A stretch of DNA of 64,000 nucleotides from assembly GCA_036346405.1 (NCBI GenBank), contig CM070567.1:40901470-40965469 (forward strand). The letters run 5' to 3'. The notes beneath the pieces are model-generated. The model was not told the DNA's origin, did not search any database, and saw nothing but the letters and a program-made list of their open reading frames with translations. Source of the DNA: Phyllostachys edulis (lineage: Eukaryota; Streptophyta; Magnoliopsida; Poales; Poaceae). Positions 1 through 11,856 of the stretch are shown here, in pieces (position 1 is the stretch's first letter; each line of letters starts with the position of its first letter). The translations under genes were made by a program, and so were the position numbers.

Positions 1-523
1 CAGGTGTGACCTGCGGAGAGATGGTCGAATTTGCAGGAGAAGCATGCTTGATCCCGCTCTCTCTGGCGTTATCGGAGAGAGAATCACCAGATGCCGGTGA
101 AGTCCTGCACTGTGGCTTCTAGAGCTTGCCTCACCAAGTCGGACCGCCTTAGGGAACTTGGACACTTCGAGGAAAAACTCTCGTCGTGTCGTGAGTCCAC
201 TGGTGTGGTCTGGTCGATTGACCCTTGCCCTTGAGAGGGTAGATTCCTCTCTTGGGCGTCTTGTTGTGGGGATAAGGATCCTCCTCAACTCCACCGCGAC
301 ATTGTCTCCTGGATCTCGTGGGAAGATCCCGGAGGCAAGAATGCCATAGGATGAGTCATCACTCGGTTAGAATCGAATCCGGCATCCATGTCGACGTCTG
401 CGTGACCGCCAAGTCGAACCAGTTCTCCTCGTTCCATTCTCCGCCATCGAGTGCATGAGATTTGGAAAATAGAGAGAATGTTTGACAAGAAATTACCGAA
501 GATCCCCACGGTCGGCGCCAACC
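1..523 (-). mobile_element. Gypsy-type element: 5' leader / start of internal region (partial)
   Basis: Read on the minus strand, this follows the LTR at 524-1170 and starts with a primer-binding-type sequence at 504-520 (TGGCGCCGACCGTGGGG), the form used by many plant Ty3/Gypsy elements. Downstream I see only short open stretches without a convincing ATG start, so no gag can be called. The element continues off the left edge. The LTR-PBS-internal order fixes the orientation. The Gypsy assignment is inferred from PBS style only, because no pol is visible. Confidence 0.6.
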
Positions 524-1170
524 TGTTGGTGTTTTAGAACCGAACTTACGTAAAGATTGTTTGATTCGGGGTCTCCTAGAATAGAATCATGCGAGAGAGA
601 TTGACACGGAATTTTTATACTGAGTTCGGCCTTCTCCGGAGAGAATAACAACCCTACTCCTGTGTGTGTATGGTATTGAGTGTATACTGAACAATCAGGG
701 GAAAAACTAAGACTATTACAAATAGTGCTTGTATTCCTGATGGCTCCATCCTCCCTCCTTTTCTCTAGTTGCCGCCTTTTATAGTATGTGAAGGAGCGGC
801 AGTTACTCTAGGTAAAGCGGCGCCTCATCACCTCCTCAGAATTGATGCATGTTGGTAGTAATTACGGTGTATTAATTCCTCCACGTCGCAACATGACTAT
901 ATACCGAGAGATAATAGGGTATTACGTGCCATTATTCAGTAGAATAACGGCGATATGATGATTGTTTGAATCCCTTAATCAATAAGACCCACTTGTCTGC
1001 GTGTTCATTTGATTATAAGGTGGTCGTGGTGACCTAGTCGTAGAGGAATCTCGACTATGAGGTAGTCGTAGCAAGACTTACGACTATGGGATAGTCGTAG
1101 CATAACTTAAGACTATGGGGGTGGTCGTATTAGAACTTACGACTATCCATTTGGTTCTTCCTTCATAACA
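524..1170 (-). repeat. 5' LTR of a minus-strand Gypsy-type retrotransposon
   Basis: On the plus strand it begins TGTTGGTG and ends CATAACA, giving the expected TG...CA ends (647 bp). The low end lies three bases from the PBS. A TATA-like sequence on the minus strand (ACTATAAAAGGCGGC, 771-785) fits an LTR promoter. At 1020-1150 it carries repeated tagtcgta / tacgacta dyads. The matching target duplication cannot be checked because the other end lies outside the window. Confidence 0.6.
771..785 (-). promoter_or_regulatory. TATA-like box of the Gypsy LTR
   Basis: ACTATAAAAGGCGGC on the minus strand inside the LTR, in the sense direction of the element. Assigned by motif and position only. Confidence 0.4.
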
Positions 1171-1335
1171 TTAAGGGGTACACTCAGGGTTCACATGACG
1201 TCATATTTACCTATAATAAAAATTATAGATAAAAGGTAAAATGAGGATTATTATATCCTCGTCAGATAGAAAATCCAAAAACAATTGATGAAGTCTTTTG
1301 AAATCAAACAAAATTCTAACTTTGAGTGGCTTTGC

Positions 1336-1412
1336 TGAGCATGTCCATGGACACAGCTATTCGAATAGTTTTACACTCTGCAGAGGTTGTACAGCTTTAC
1401 CCACACAACACA
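1336..1412 (-). promoter_or_regulatory. Conserved LTR block with perfect palindrome CTATTCGAATAG
   Basis: Contains the 12-bp palindrome at 1357-1368, followed by an ACTCTGCAGAGGTTGTACAG stretch. The same order of motifs recurs near 30,885-30,958, 41,948-42,003 and 55,170-55,245, all inside LTR-like sequence. Function unknown; conservation between otherwise diverged LTRs suggests a cis element. Confidence 0.5.
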
Positions 1413-2169
1413 ACATCTCTAGTTTGCTTGGTATCGACGCTACCTTAGGTAAGCAGTCTAGAGCACGCGCCAAGGCCTTTACATTGCACCATCTCACCGT
1501 AGTCCCGCCTCGCTAAGGTTTTGCTTCCTTTGGATTGAACCATCTGTCGGATTTAAGCTCCCTCTTGCGTCATGTGGGAATACATAAAAGTAGGTCGTAA
1601 AGACACCCATGCAACCGGATGGCACAACCACGGGGGAATGTTGCAAATTAGTTAGCCAAGTCCCGCCCATTCAGGACATGTGGTAGCACGATGGGGCTTA
1701 GTAAGATGCGGCTCAAAGACTGGTCCTTAACTGACTTGGGCGACTTCCAATAAAACCCTGGGCCTCGATCATAAAAATGAATCGATCTCGTGCATGAACA
1801 TGCACCCATCCAAACATCTAGTTCGTCCAAGTCCAAACCAATTTTCATTTTGTTTTATTTTTCACAAATCATTTGCAAAAGTCCTATGGTAAAACAATAC
1901 CATAGGCTCAATTAAATCATAATTGAACATTTGGCTAAATTCCTCAAATTCAATATTTTTGGTCTAAGCATGACTAAACATAAAGTTTCTCAACGAGAAG
2001 CATCTCGTCAATACTATTGTATTGACTAGAGTTTTATTTAGGGTGACAAAGTATGAGGGATTCATGTCCAAGAATTGTCAACTCCAAGATTAGTAAGGCA
2101 ACTGCCACAACCAGGTCCACGACAAGGTCCACTGCCACGACCAGGTCCACGACCAGTAAGTAAACCATC

Positions 2170-2860
2170 AGTATTGGAATCATAATCCAATAATCCAACA
2201 ATATTCTTTTTCTAATAATTCAACATCCATCAGTCCCATCTTCAATAATAATTCTATAATCCCCTATTCAGTAAACCAATATCCACCAATTACAATTCTA
2301 CAATCCAACATCCAACAATCTATTTCTAGGACCCGACATCAACAATCATGTAATCCTATAATCTGATATCCATCAATTCAATCTCCAACAATTATCTATG
2401 CCTATAATCCATCATCAACAATAATCTACTGCTATAATCTAGTCTCCAATAATTGTCTATTCATATAATCCAACTCCAACAATTCAATATCAACAACAAT
2501 CTATTTCTATACTCCAATATCTGATAATTATCTATTTATATAATCCAACTCCCAACAATCCTATATCCACAACAATCTATTCCTATGATTCAACATCCAT
2601 TAGTCCATTATTCAACAATATAGTTCTATAATTCAATCTCTGACAATAATCTAACTCTATAAACCAATATCCAATAGTCACGTATGTCTATAATTCAATA
2701 ATCATATATTCATAAAATCCGATATCCAATACTCATGTATTTCTAATGATCCAACATCCATTAATCTGACATCCCTCAACAATCTACCTCTATCATCAAA
2801 CATTTATCAACAATCTACTTTTATTATCCAATCTCCAACAATTTATAACTCCAAAATATC
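2170..2860. repeat. Degenerate AT-rich tandem array
   Basis: About 690 bp of repeated variants of 'aatccaa-tatcc-aacaatctatttctat' with an irregular period of roughly 35-40 bp. No coding frame survives. It lies inside the long LTR and is preceded at 2100-2158 by a small cluster of 'aggtccacgacc' repeats. Confidence 0.6.
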
Positions 2861-3990
2861 GCATTCAGAAAGATTCTCCCTACGACCTCTCGTGACAATA
2901 CTTGGACATACAAAGGAATTGGGAATAACTATAAAGTTTAAAACCGGAATTTAAATGACTTGGAGATAAATACGCATGCAATAATAATTTAAAACAGAAT
3001 TTAAATAATTTGAAATACTAGGATCCAAATATGATTAAAGATATAACTAGCCTTGCTCAATTAGTTGTTGCTCAGAAACGACGCTGAAACTTGACTCTCC
3101 GAAGTCGTTGAAATCTACACGCGAAAATGATCCAAACTCAAATGATATTCAAATAGAATTCAAATGAACTCCAAATTAAGTAATTCCAATAAAGATAGCT
3201 AGATCTTGCTTTAAGATGAATTTAGAAATTCGAGTCACTCGAATCGGAGCTCGAGCGAAGGAGAACGGGCTCTCAAAAGTTTTGAAATCACATGGTCGGA
3301 AGGAGGTTCGAGTGGTCGTAAGGTTTCGACTACCTGGTCGAAAGAGGTTCAACTGGTCGGAAGGGGTTCGACTACATAATGTGGTCAAAAGAATGACTCG
3401 ACTGCTCGATGCGGTCGAAAGAAGGACTCAACTGCTCGATGTAGTTGAAAGAACACAAGAGAGAACAGGGCATGGGAAACTCACCAAGACCGAGAGAGAG
3501 GCCGGAGGAGATCGGTGGATGGCGAACGGCGGCGGGGAAGATCGCTCACGGTTGAAGGCGAAGAAGGACGACGATGAAAGGGTCGGCCAGGACTGAAGGA
3601 GTAGAGGAAATACGGCAGCTCCTGTGAAAAAAAATTGAAATTGAGTGAGGGGATTGCTTCAAGGAGCTCTGGGGCACGAATTGATGGGGGTAGAAGAGGA
3701 GGAGGCTGCACTGGCTGCCACGCGGGCGCTGACGTAGGCAGGAGGGTGAGGTGGTACTGACGTGGTGTAGAGGTGGTGGCGAGGAGGTGCGCACCAGGTA
3801 GGCCACGATCATGCGAAGCCAACGGCGAAGACCACGTCGACGGAGAAGCTTTGACGACGGTGCAATTGACAGTGGCGCGAGCTTCGGCTGGCAAGGTTGG
3901 AGTTCGAATAGCGGCGATGAGGGAGTGAGATGGAAGGGGGGAGAGAGTTGGGGGGAAAGCAAGAGGAGGCAAAAGGGCTCCCTGGTGCTC

Positions 3991-4000
3991 CATTTATAGA
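3991..4000 (-). promoter_or_regulatory. TATA box of the long LTR
   Basis: TCTATAAATG on the minus strand, between the GGTC-GACC array (upstream in LTR sense) and a GC-rich leader. Assigned by motif and by the same arrangement in the LTR at 54,492-56,836. Confidence 0.4.
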
Positions 4001-4164
4001 GGAAGGAGGGGGACCAGGTGACAAGATGGAGCGACGGGATTCACGGCGATGCGACGACGGTATTTAATGCGCACATCGCGGTGGAGACAACGATATTTAA
4101 TGCACATGTCACTGAGGGAAAAAGGGAGGAAATAGAAGGTGAGCAGGGGCTGACAGGCGGGGCA

Positions 4165-4388
4165 GGTCGAAACCAAAAGGCGGTCAAAATAGAAAGGCTG
4201 GTCGAGACCGAAGGGCTGGTCAAGACCAAAAGGCTGATCGAGACCAAAGGGCTGGTCGAGACCAAAGGGCTGGTTCAGATCGAAAGGCTGGTCGAGACCA
4301 AAGGGCTTGTCGAAACTGAAGGGGTGGTTCAAACCGAGAGGATGGTCGCAACGAAGAGGGTGGTCGCAACCGAGAGGGTGATCGCGCG
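4165..4388. repeat. 18-bp tandem repeat array, GGTCGAGACC core
   Basis: Roughly twelve to thirteen 18-bp units of the type GGTCGAGACCAAAGGGCT, becoming degenerate at both ends. Because 18 is a multiple of three, long artefactual ORFs appear on both strands (4018-4422 plus, 3994-4413 minus); neither is a gene. The core is a near dyad (GGTC..GACC). It lies upstream of the LTR TATA box in LTR sense. Confidence 0.75.
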
Positions 4389-6011
4389 GGGAACGAGCGC
4401 GAGAAGGAAACATGATTCCTGATTTACAGAGAATACACTAATCCAAATAGTTTTTTTAGAAAATAGTAAATCAAGTCCAAAACATTCAAGAAAATACTTA
4501 AAATATCCTTTTTGACTTTAAATCCAATAAAGCCCAAGAAAAATGACAGTACTCATCGCTCTGGCCCTTATACAAGTGAATGAAGTAACAATTTATTAAA
4601 CATTAATATTCTCACCATGTCATTCCCATGTTAGTTGCACCAATATCACAATATAACTCTTTTCATCAATATTACTATGGAAAATATTTAGCTTAGCACA
4701 ATATAAATAAATCTCATGGCAAATAAACAAACATGACAACAGCAACCACCCATTGTTCACTGTTATACCAAGCACTTGCCTCTTTAGCTTCTAGGAGTTG
4801 GACGATGCAAAGGTGGCACAACACTTGAGACAACACTCCCTAGACAACGAATTGACATACATTCAAAAAACATGCCAAACAAAGTACCAAAACATCACAT
4901 AATTCGCCCTAGCTTGATTACGAAAAACTATCCAAATAACTTGATTCTACTGATCGACATACCCGTTGCCCTAGTAATAAAAATGCTCTAACTTTCACAT
5001 CTGAACCCGAAATCCAGCAAACTAAGACTTTTTGGAATACTCATGAAAAAAATCTACAACTTCCTAGTTATGACGAACCTCTAATTCTACCGTTTTCTTC
5101 CTCATTTCCTTTCCCGAAGACCATCCCAGAATCTATGAGGACAGTTCGTTTCACAATTTCATATCTTTTATTCCAAAACTTGAAAAAGTATGAATGGTAC
5201 CAGTTCTGGAAACTACACAAAATTTACTGACTTATTCAAGTTATCACAAAATTTTAATTCTGCCATTTACTATAAGAAACTGACCTGTCTTCACAAGTCT
5301 AACAGCAACATTCCTGAGGCTGTAACTTTTCACTCGTTACTCCGATTCTAATGATCCAGACCTTCATGGAAAGCTAACAAGATTATATAATTTTTCTATA
5401 ATTGGACCGACCTCTTAATCCGAGCCTAAATATCCCTAATTACCCCCCACAAGGTTCTATGTCGCAACTTGACGAACTAGGGCAGAACAACATCTACTGT
5501 TCTCATTGACCAAACAACCTACAACTTGAACAACAACTAAACTAGGGCAATCTAAAGGGTTTCAGATCGTTACCCCTTGAAGATCATGACGAAGATCACA
5601 AATTCCCGTGAAACCTCCTCTTCTCCCCTTCTTTCCTTCTTCCTTTTCCTCCTTCCTTCCCTTTCTTCTTGCTGGTCGGCTCCCTTCTGGTCTTCTGCTT
5701 CCTTGGCCAGCAGCGAGGGGGTGCGCAAGGAGGGAGGAGGGGTGGCACCAAGATGGACAGGGAGGAGATGGCGCAGGGGAGAGGGGTAGCTTGGGGGTGG
5801 AGGTGCAAGGGGGCAGGGGTAGCTAGGTTAGGGCTGCCACCCCCCTCTTGGGTTCTATATGGCTGGCCGATCCTCATGGGCTAGGTTGCCATGGGCCGAA
5901 AGGCCACATTCCTTTCCCCCTCTTAAAAAAATTCAAAATTTATGCCTCTAAATTCCTTCTAAAATTCTCTCTAATCCTTTTAGGTCCTCTAATAATAAAC
6001 GGGATATTACA

Positions 6012-7632
6012 GCTCATACTGCTACGGCCTACCAACATGGTCCTACGTAACTTATTTAGCTACGGCTATCTCATACTAGCACATCTAGTTATACGCTTAG
6101 GCTTATATTGACACATATCAAAGTTTAGTACTGAATTGACCTAGGCGAGAATCTCCCCCTAACTACATGCGAGAACACACTCACATTTTTTAGTTCATAT
6201 TATAACTTGCCAGCATAAAAAACTAAATTTTTCATTTTCATTTTCATTTTTATACGAAACTAGCAGAGGTAATCCCTCTGGTCCAACATTTCAAAATCTC
6301 CCAAATTCACACTCTATTTTCATCAAGTGTTCAAATTTAGTGAAACTAGAGCCCGACTAAGCATCCATTTGATATTCGTAATCGAAATACCAAATTGACA
6401 TCATCTATTATCTAAACCATATCCTAAAGGCTAAATTAGTAAGAAAATCAACTTGTCAAGGAGGAATCATGCATTCAATAGGAATTTAACTACCATTACC
6501 CGTAAATATAGCAATTGTAGCCAAACATACATGTATGCATAATAGATTTTGCAAAATGAAATACAATAATTGAATTAATGGGATCAACATGTCAAAGTTG
6601 GTGCTGGTAGCTCTGAGTATGAGGGTGATGGGTCACCGAGAAGGTCATTCATGTTTCTGACGTCTATTCGAAAAGAGTCGAAAACAAATCACAAATAGTA
6701 AAATAAATTCAACATCAACAAAATTCAAATATTTTTGAATATTCAGACAGAGCATGATTTTAGATGAATTTATATGAATTAATCACCCAATTTGGAGTTC
6801 ATATGCAAAATTTATTAATGTTTGAACGTGGTTCAGTTTGAAAAATCCTGAAAATAAGAAAAGGGTGATGTCAAAAGCGTATTTTCTGAAATTAAAAGTG
6901 TATTTCCTTTATACTAAAAGCGTCTTTTCCATTTTTACATTATCTGAAAAACTTTTTCTGACATGTGGGCCCCACATGTTAGTCTCTCGGGTAATTCTTG
7001 CTTCCTTCCAACTTACATCATTCAGCATCAGCTCTAGCTTTAATTTAGATGACCCTGCACCAGCCCTTGGACCTATCATACCTATCGCGAAGAGGTCCTG
7101 TAACATGCTTCTCATGATGCCTTGCGTGACCAGCGGGGAAGTAGTCTCAGCAATTGTCTTCGTCTTCTCTTCTCTGTCGACTCCTTCATTCTTCCTCTGC
7201 TACCTCTCTTCTTCAGCCTCCCTTCTTCTCTTTGGCCAGGTCCCAATCGGCTCCTCCTTTCTTCCTCTACTCCCTCTCTTCTTCGGCCTCTATTCTTCTC
7301 TTTAGCCAGATCCTGATCGATCAGCTTCTTCTTTCTTCCTTAGCTCCCTTCTTCTCCAGCCGGATCAAAATTAGATCGGTGGAGGCCAGGATATGGCGGC
7401 CAGCTCCCGTGTGCGGCACCGTGGCAATGGCCCGGTTGGTCCGTGGTGGTAGCCCGAGTAGTCCTAGCGGTGTCCCGGTCCCCTGGGCTAGTCAGACCAC
7501 CTAACGCCTAACAGCAGGTCAGCTATTGCAAAATAGAGAACTAAATCCCCAAACTATTGGACAATGATGCTAATTGTTTGTCACCTAGACTAGGATCAAA
7601 CCACATGGCCTCTACATTTGGAAATTTGGAAT
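6012..7632. other. Anonymous intergenic / decayed repeat sequence
   Basis: No gene recognised. It contains a TTTTCA-type microsatellite near 6230-6253 and the near-palindrome ACATGTGGGCCCCACATGT near 6960-6979 (a similar one lies at 29,693-29,715 inside a solo LTR). A pyrimidine-rich imperfect repeat of about 70 bp occurs in two and a half copies at 7189-7370. Short ORFs here show no recognisable domains. Confidence 0.4.
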
Positions 7633-9560
7633 TGGTAGGATTGAGATTTCTTGGACTAAAATAGCGACCATAGAGGGGGTGAATAGGAGCACCTATCTTT
7701 TTCACCTCTACGGCATTCAACTTGTTTTTCACTCCAATAGCTATGAAAGCTATGAAGGTCAAAGCCACAAGATCACAACAAAAGTATTGCGTTGAAACAA
7801 AAAAAAAACCTCGAACTCAAACCCTCTCGGTCGGTTTGACCACTAAGGTCTGACCACTAGCGCTGGTCTGACTGGTCCAGTCTGACTAGTGGCCAGTCTG
7901 ACCATTGGGAGGCCAGTCTGACCGCCGTCCGCAAGAATAGCAGCCCGAAAAATCCACAAAACGATCTAACTTTTGATCTCATGATCAAAATCCCTTGAGA
8001 TTTCAGACATTGATCATCAAGGAGGTTAGGAACCTATTCCAATCGACAATTGAGACAATCGAAGCCAAGCTTCCACAAATCTCTTGAATAAGGTTAAGAA
8101 GGCTAAAAAAAAGGGGGAAAACCAAAACTTTAGCCAAGAGCTTCCTCGTGAGTGGAAGATGATCAAGAAGACCTTAGATCAGATTCCACAAGTCCTTGCA
8201 AGCTAGATCATAGCAAAAGACCCAGCCAAAACCTTTAGAACACAAAAACCACAAAATCATCAAAGAAAGAATAAGAACAAGATAGAACTCATCTTAGGGC
8301 AATCTTGTTTGGATTGATTAGAGGGGTTGTAAGTTCACAACCACTCCACCATGGAGGACAAAAGCTCAAACTTTAACACCTAATTTCTCAATCCATCTCT
8401 CTCACACCCTAGCCTCCTCTATTTCCTTCACTTTCCCTAAATCACAAATTAGGGTTTCCAAGGCTTTCGTTGTGCAAATCCCTACACCAACCCTTATATA
8501 GTGGAGGGTAGGTCTAGAGAGAAATCTTATCGGGCACGTGTTAAGCCCACATACAAATGGGTTTACACTCACGCACGCTTCTCAAAGTAGATGACGATCT
8601 GGGTATCCCGAATCCGTCTCTTCATGATCTTCTTCTCTTTACCTAAACTGCCTCTCCTTTGCACCATCTCACGCCGCGGTTTCTCCAAGGACACCAACCC
8701 GATTTTGGCGAAGATACCAAAATACCCCTTCTCGATCATTCTCCAAGGCCGAGTCCAATCAACGTGAAAGCAATCCCATGTTTCGCCATGCGTAGGTTCA
8801 TCAATGGTTCTCTTGTTGTCAACAAGTCTCTCCCATCTGGCTCCTACTGGAACCACCATTGCACTTGCACCGACCCCAAGCCACTTGATGCAACCCGTTG
8901 CACCGAACTTCCTGTTCGGTCGTTTTTGTCCATCTTGCGCCATGCTTGAGTCCAACTACTTACTCCGACATCCTCGATCGTTCTGGACCTCAGCTCTCCT
9001 AGCCAAGTCCCGATCATCTCCGCTATTGACCGTAGTTGATTCCAAGCCATCTGCACAACAATGTACCAAGAAATCGATTCTGGGCACAAATTCCTCGCAG
9101 CTTAACCCACATTAGCCAAAACATACATCATACAACACCTATACACTGAAACTTATGACATTGGCCAATTCCACAAAATTCACCACCTTCCCGGTACATC
9201 AACTTTCTCTTGCCGGTGCACCGGTCTGACCACTTCCCAAACCGGGAAAACACCCTCTCTCGACTTTTCGGCAAAATTCTATCTAATTTCGTGTTCAGTC
9301 TCAATTTTTCATGGCATCTGGTGCAAACATATCCTCAAACACTCTCACACAAGTGTTTGTTACGCAATCCTCAAAAGCTCACTTGAGCTCACACCGCTGG
9401 TCTGACAGCCAGCCTGGCTAGTTAGGCCGCCCCCTCCGGCCGGTCAGACCGCCCCCTAGGGCTGGTTTTCCTACAACCTGACAGACATGCGATACTCCGC
9501 TAAACTGAGGGTTTCTTCCAAACACCTCGATACCAATGTCAATTGTTCAACACACTAAGA
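7633..9560 (-). repeat. Sirevirus-like Copia LTR remnant
   Basis: The low end carries GAGGGGGTGAATAGG (7673-7687), the same signature seen near the 3' end of the LTR at 45,613-47,260. A minus-strand TATA-like TATATAAGGG lies at 8491-8500. Repeated ggtctgacc / ggtcagacc motifs cluster at 7820-7930 and 9225-9450. The high boundary is uncertain: tgttgaacaattgac (minus) near 9540-9555 could be an LTR end, and ttggtatcgagg beyond it resembles a decayed PBS. The part from 9002 upward is repeated at 60,377. The ORFs at 8569-8955 and 8659-8949 are not recognisable proteins. Confidence 0.45.
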
Positions 9561-10189
9561 TTATGATCATATCGCATGATCTCCACAAGATTAGAAGTAT
9601 AATATTACATAGTCAAGTAATTTTAAACATTGTTTTCAAATGAATATATGTTTGTTTATTTGGATTTGTTACAATGTTGCCATAACGAATGGCCTATGAT
9701 CCTAATCTTGTGGTCATTTGATGACTGCAGGCTGCAGCCACTGTACGTTACGAAGCCGTTTGATTGCAAAATCGATGGCTGAGATCAAGATTTTTCAGAG
9801 CATGAGAAACTGCACAACCATAGTCCAAGTGTGGCTGGGCTTTTCAATAGAATCCATTCCTGTTGGAAGCTTGTTCAGTGAAGTAGAGTGATCAAGATCA
9901 AGCATGAAAAACTGCATATCCATAATCGATTGCGAAGATCAAGATAAAGATTTTTTAGAGCTGATCAAGTTTATTCAGTGAATTAGTGAACCACAATTTC
10001 TCAAATTAACATTTTTCCTGTATATTCAGAATGAGCAACCCAAAGTGTATACATAGTGGCAAGCCACACACACAGGGTAGCCCTCTTATTTAATAGCAAG
10101 CTGGTCTTGCACACTATGGTATTGCAGACTGCAGGAAGCAATGACCACCTTCCAAATTGTTACTGAAATTACATGCTAGCTCGTTCTTA
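9561..10189 (-). other. GSTZ 3' flank / 3' UTR region
   Basis: AT-rich sequence immediately downstream (minus strand) of the GSTZ stop codon, conserved in both copies of the segmental duplication. No other gene is visible. A polyadenylation site cannot be fixed from sequence alone. Confidence 0.4.
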
Positions 10190-10291
10190 TTAGGATGAAG
10201 GTGCATCTGGCTGATTTTGAGGAAGTGCAGCTTGAAATGCAGGAATTTCCATGTATGCGTCATGTAGTTTTGCCAAAATTGGGTACTTTGT
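10190..10291 (-). pseudogene. GSTZ: GSTZ exon 9 (C-terminus and stop)
   Basis: Acceptor TTTCAG then codons for TKYPILAKLHDAYMEIPAFQ and onward to ...QPDAPSS and TAA (10190-10192). This matches the C-terminal end of plant GSTZ. 102 bp, intact frame. A near-identical copy lies at 61,579-61,680. Confidence 0.9.
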
Positions 10292-10405
10292 CTGAAAGAA
10301 AAGAAAAGCTTATTGCTCTTAGTTTCTGAATAAGAACGGTGAGAACACTCATTAGCAGACATTTTTACAGAAATAAATGCAGAATAGCAGAGAAAAGTTA
10401 GGCAC

Positions 10406-10465
10406 CATATCAATTTGGAAGCGATGTATGCCAGCATGAATCTGTGGTGCTAGGAACACATCTCC
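10406..10465 (-). pseudogene. GSTZ: GSTZ exon 8
   Basis: 60 bp encoding GDVFLAPQIHAGIHRFQIDM between an AG acceptor and a GT donor. The family usually has ADVFLAPQI here, so the first residue is altered. Same exon at 61,795-61,854. Confidence 0.9.
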
Positions 10466-10753
10466 CTGTCGATGAACGCAAAATAGACAACATGAGATTA
10501 GTTCAAATTACATTGCAGAGGCAACATGAATAGTGGCACATTGACATCGGCTTACTAATAATGTAAAATACATGTTACCAGATTGAGAAAGTGGGACAAG
10601 GAAGGAGTAAGTTATATAAGGAATTTGTAAATTAACTTGGGAGAAAACTGTACATGCGATCAAGCTGATGATGCATTTTGAAGCACATTTCTAAGTGATT
10701 GATCAAGAAAAAACAAAATGCATCAACAAAGAAGGTTGGGTTAGAACACAGAC

Positions 10754-10815
10754 CAATTGGACTTCATCCCCAGTGGTATATCTACTGTCACATCCTTCCA
10801 AAAGCTTTTCGATCG
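10754..10815 (-). pseudogene. GSTZ: GSTZ exon 7
   Basis: 62 bp encoding IEKLLEGCDSRYTTGDEVQL, with phase matching exon 6 (if its missing base is allowed for) and exon 8. Its 3' splice site lies in a 32-bp tandem duplication (10,811-10,842 and 10,843-10,874), so two identical acceptors exist 32 bp apart. The other copy (62,023-62,084) has only one. Confidence 0.9.
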
Positions 10816-10874
10816 CTGAAACAAAGAGTATGAGAAAGCCAAGATCGCTGAAACAAAGAGTATGAGAAAACCAG
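10811..10874. repeat. 32-bp tandem duplication across the GSTZ exon 7 splice acceptor
   Basis: Two adjacent copies of gatcgctgaaacaaagagta plus 12 bp (10,811-10,842 and 10,843-10,874). The unit includes the first five exon bases and the CAG acceptor. It is absent from the duplicated locus at 62,080-62,112, so it arose in this copy. Confidence 0.85.
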
Positions 10875-10883
10875 GAATGCTGC

Positions 10884-11027
10884 TGTAGATTTTCGGGAAT
10901 ATTGTGTCTCCCGTAGGATCCTCACACCCTTTATTTATAGTTTAAAAGTTAAATCCGACTCTAATACAAGGTTAGATTCGACTCTAACACGACTTGTTAT
11001 TTAGATCCTAATACTAACTCACCAAAG
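10884..11027 (-). repeat. 3' LTR of intron-6 Copia element
   Basis: 144 bp, starting TGTAGATTTTC on the plus strand. The inner end is mutated from ..CCAACA to ..CCAAAG, compared with 62,121-62,265. Aligns to 15,137-15,284. Confidence 0.85.
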
Positions 11028-11465
11028 CTCCCACTTAAGATGGGCCGAAGATATCAATCATACCCATCTTGGTACATATTATAGCACCCTCGCTAGGACC
11101 TAACCCTTTAGTGAAACAGTCAACTAACTGTTCACCAGCCTTACATACTCCAACTTCCACGTCTTGTCATCGAGCATTTCCTTGATGACAAACCTATCAA
11201 TCTCAACGTGCTTGGTACGATCTTGTTGAACTAGGTTGTTAGCAATGTTGATCGCAGATTTATTGTCACAATGCAACACTAAGAGATTATTCCTCCATAT
11301 CCGAAGCTCGGACAATAAACCCTTCATCCATATCATTTCACTCACACTCAACGACATTGCTCTGTACTCTGCCTCTGCAGTAGATCGAGCCACAACCTCC
11401 TGTTTCTTGCTCCTCCATGACACAAGGTTACCTCCCACAAAGATGCGATATCCAGAGGTAGACCT

Positions 11466-11856
11466 TGTTGAAAATTAATCTAGACTTGCCAAGTAATAGG
11501 GTGTTAGAATCCTGATGCAATCAGCATCCGATCAATTTAGCTTGTTTCCTTTGTTAGGCTTTCCATGTTTAGTTTTTTGGCTTGGGTAGCAAGTTGATTA
11601 AGTAGTCTACAAAAGGATGTGTAATCATATGTGTTTTGATTGAAGCAAGAGGGAAGAACAAAATAGAAAACGCTGCCGTGAGTTTGTTGGCAGCACCAAA
11701 ATTCCTATAGCTTCCGCGTTCATGTGAGCCATTGCTTCCAAGCATACGTGCATGTGTATTTATCTAGCCTATTAGCTTCTGGTGCTACGTGCGTGTGCGT
11801 GTTCACGTTTGCGTGTGTTTTGTGTTCTCGCATTGAGTATTTGTCTGGCGCGAACA
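11466..11856 (+). repeat. 5' LTR of nested non-autonomous element
   Basis: 391 bp, TG...CA, adjacent to the PBS. Differs from its partner at only a small number of positions by eye, indicating a fairly recent insertion. Confidence 0.88.

Larger units (their letters stand above)
1171..6011 (-). repeat. Long Gypsy-type LTR (solo or truncated), minus strand
   Basis: The high end reads, on the minus strand, TGTAATATCCCG, resembling the start of the solo LTR at 54,492-56,836 (TGTAACATCCC). In LTR order it holds an 18-bp GGTCGAGACC repeat array (4165-4388), a TATA box (3991-4000), a GC-rich leader-like stretch (3480-3990), an AT-rich degenerate array (2170-2860) and a conserved palindromic block (1336-1412) shared with three other LTRs here. 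The 3' end is missing, apparently because the Gypsy element at the window start is inserted in it. At 4.8 kb it is longer than its relatives and may hold an unrecognised insertion. ORFs inside it (3216-3596, 3481-3993) look like chance readings of repeats. Confidence 0.55.

Noticed and set aside
3994..4422. Long ORFs on both strands with repeated GLDQPF- or VETKGL-type units
   Set aside because: They are products of an 18-bp tandem repeat (a multiple of three) in an LTR, not a repeat protein.
8569..8955. 128-codon ORF in the 7.6-9.5 kb LTR
   Set aside because: Opposed by an equally open antisense frame; lies inside LTR-like sequence with no domain.
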